From Chromatiaceae bacterium (GTDB lineage: Bacteria > Pseudomonadota > Gammaproteobacteria > Chromatiales > Chromatiaceae): a stretch of 64,000 nt of DNA. The translations under genes and the position numbers were made by a program. A model generated the notes under the pieces. It was not told the origin of the DNA and did no database searches. It saw only the letters and a program-made list of their open reading frames with translations. Location of the stretch: contig JACKMX010000003.1 in NCBI GenBank assembly GCA_024235175.1, forward strand, positions 682,001-746,000. The letters are read 5' to 3'. Below are positions 62,527 through 64,000 of the stretch, in pieces (within the stretch, counting starts at the first letter, position 1; every line of letters starts with the position of its first letter).

Positions 62527-63888
62527 TTAATTGGGTTTGCCGCTTGCGGTTCCTTTTGGGCGGGGTATACCAAAGCGCTGACGCCGTTCCCATAACGCCT
62601 TGCGGCTGATTCCCAGTTTCCGCGCCAGATCGGTTTCCGTGGTCTGGTCCTGGTTTTCCAGTACAAACTGACGAAAGTACTCCTCCAGGGAGAGGTTGGT
62701 TTCGCCGCCAGCCGTTGCCCCTTTGCGACTCTCATCGACACTATCGATCGCCAGCAGATCCGCGGTTATCTGGTTGCCGTCGCTTAGTATTACAGCGCGT
62801 TCCAGCGCGTTCTCCAGCTCCCTGACATTACCTGGCCAGTCATACCGCCGGATGCTCTCAATCGCTTCTGCGGTCAACACCATGGCGGGACGGTTGAGCT
62901 GCTTGCGTGTCTTGTCGAGCAGATAGTTGGCGAGATCGATGAGATCGCCGCCGCGATCACGCAGCGGCGGCAGCGACAGTTCGACCACGCGCAGCCGGAA
63001 ATAGAGATCCCCCCGAAATTTTCCATCCTGTACAAGTTGCTTGAGATCCCGGTGGGTTGCCGACAGCAGACGGACGTCGACATGGATCGGGCGTTCGGAT
63101 CCGAGCCGCCGGATCTCACCGTTCTGCAATACCCGCAGCAGGCGTGCCTGGGCAGTGAGTGGAAGTTCCCCGATTTCGTCCAGAAACAGGGTGCCGTTAT
63201 TGGCTGATTCGACCATTCCGGTGCGGCTTGTGACCGCGCCGGTGAACGCACCTTTCTCGTGCCCGAACAGTTCGGACTCGATCAGCGTCTCCGGGATTGC
63301 CGCGCAGTTGACCGTGACGATCGGCGCCTTGCAACGCTGGCTCTGTTCATGCAGCGCCCGCGCCACCAGCTCCTTGCCGGTGCCGGATTCGCCGAGAATC
63401 AATACGGTTGTATCGGTTGGTGCCACCTTGGCAACCTGGCGAAATACCTCCTTCATTGCCGGACAGCTTCCAACCATGCCGTCGACCGGGTACGCTTTGT
63501 CAATGTCCGCTTTCAGAACTTCGTTTTTACGCTCGGTTTGTGCCTGACTGAGGGTGCGCTTGACCAGATGCAGCAGCTCCTCATGATCGAACGGTTTTGA
63601 AATATAGTCGACCGCCCCCTGCTTGATGGAGTCAACCGCTGAACGGACACTGGCATAGCTGGTCATGATCAGCACCGGAACACCGTCCGCGCGATTGATG
63701 ATCTCCGTACCCGGCTGACCCGGCAGCCGCAGGTCGCTGAGAATCAGGTTGAAACTCTGAAGGTTGTACTTTTCGCCAGCCTCCTCGACCGATTCGGCTT
63801 CATCCACCCGATAGCCGTGGCGTTCGAGCAGGCGCTTCAGTGCCTGGCGGATCACACTCTCGTCTTCAATGATCAATATCTGTTTCAT
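62527..63888 (-). CDS. NtrC-family sigma-54-dependent response regulator
   Basis: This 453-residue activator has a receiver domain (about 1-120) with IIEDESVIRQAL and phospho-Asp in LILSDLRLPG. The AAA+ domain (about 140-375) has GESGTGKELVARALHEQ, the sigma-54 contact loop GAFTGA and GTLFLDEIGELP. A Fis-type helix-turn-helix ends ETDLARKLGISRKALWERRQRFG. ATG 63888 (MKQILIIEDESV) was selected; the frame upstream overlaps the kinase gene. With the symporter's sigma-54 promoter 120 bases downstream, it is the probable regulator of transport and acs. It is a different protein from PilR at 5-6.4 kb. Confidence 0.94.
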   Translation of the reverse strand: MKQILIIEDESVIRQALKRLLERHGYRVDEAESVEEAGEKYNLQSFNLILSDLRLPGQPGTEIINRADGVPVLIMTSYASVRSAVDSIKQGAVDYISKPFDHEELLHLVKRTLSQAQTERKNEVLKADIDKAYPVDGMVGSCPAMKEVFRQVAKVAPTDTTVLILGESGTGKELVARALHEQSQRCKAPIVTVNCAAIPETLIESELFGHEKGAFTGAVTSRTGMVESANNGTLFLDEIGELPLTAQARLLRVLQNGEIRRLGSERPIHVDVRLLSATHRDLKQLVQDGKFRGDLYFRLRVVELSLPPLRDRGGDLIDLANYLLDKTRKQLNRPAMVLTAEAIESIRRYDWPGNVRELENALERAVILSDGNQITADLLAIDSVDESRKGATAGGETNLSLEEYFRQFVLENQDQTTETDLARKLGISRKALWERRQRFGIPRPKGTASGKPN

Positions 63889-64000
63889 GTATCTGTTGAT
63901 CCCGATGCTGTGGAAGTCTGACAACGACGCGGGTTCCCGTTCCTGGCACCGAGTCAATCTTTATCCGGCCCTGATGTTCCTGAATGATTTTATGAACCAT
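63866..64000 (-). CDS. Sensor histidine kinase, C-terminal end (partial)
   Basis: The last 44 codons of a histidine kinase ATPase domain enter from the right edge. The frame reads MVHKIIQEHQGRIKIDS, then PGTGTRVVVRLP, the G2 box and final strand of HATPase_c. It stops at 63866, overlapping the response-regulator start by 23 bases, so the two are translationally coupled partners. The sensor portion lies outside the window. This short end cannot show what the kinase senses. Confidence 0.85.
   Translation of the reverse strand: MVHKIIQEHQGRIKIDSVPGTGTRVVVRLPQHRDQQIHETDIDH

Overview
The window is 64 kb of a gammaproteobacterial chromosome. Evidence for this is the pilD-C-B / pilA / pilSR type IV pilus locus, sucAB next to a class I fumarase, the rppH-ptsP pair, bamD, rluD, pgeF and a lexA-imuA-imuB cassette. 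The gene content resembles sulfur-oxidising Chromatiales-type bacteria (Sedimenticola or Thiodiazotropha-like). That last step is inference from gene style only; no marker gene here fixes the genus.

Layout. 1-8.1 kb: type IV pilus assembly (partial pilD, pilC, pilB), two cysteine-free pilins, and the PilR/PilS two-component system with a sigma-54-like promoter before the major pilin. 8.3-12.3 kb: sucC, sucD with a strong terminator, then glutamine-dependent NAD synthetase. 12.4-22.5 kb: a visibly AT-richer surface-glycan block with seven glycosyltransferases and a Wzx-type flippase. It is bordered by broken genes: a membrane protein whose halves lie in swapped order on the left, and a glycosyltransferase remnant on the right. 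22.7-30.6 kb: a multi-hairpin repeat, glnB, bamD, rluD, pgeF, then a GtrA protein, a UDP-galactopyranose-mutase-like flavoprotein and a large membrane/TPR protein. 30.8-40 kb: clpB behind a sigma-32 promoter, a second inverted copy of the multi-hairpin repeat, a kinase-HDOD-GAF fusion, a HAD phosphatase, rppH and ptsP. 40-50.2 kb: an ABC-2 exporter, tRNA-Arg(CCT), a chemoreceptor with a sigma-28 promoter, fumarase, sucB and sucA. 50.4-54.9 kb: a nuclease-like protein, lexA with its SOS box, imuA, an imuB gene interrupted by a palindromic element, and a NUDIX hydrolase. 54.9-64 kb: an acetate module of acetyl-CoA synthetase, a cNMP/CBS/nucleotidyltransferase regulator, small membrane and TPR proteins, a sodium/solute symporter with a near-perfect sigma-54 promoter, and an NtrC-type regulator with the tail of its kinase.

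Working together. sucAB, sucCD and fum supply consecutive TCA-cycle steps, and acs feeds acetate into that cycle. GTTACC-type motifs upstream of both acs and the symporter suggest that the adjacent NtrC-type regulator controls both. The most unusual non-coding content is (i) a 153-bp element of five consecutive hairpins present twice in opposite orientation, with a compensatory base-pair change between copies, and (ii) REP-like palindromes, one of which splits imuB.
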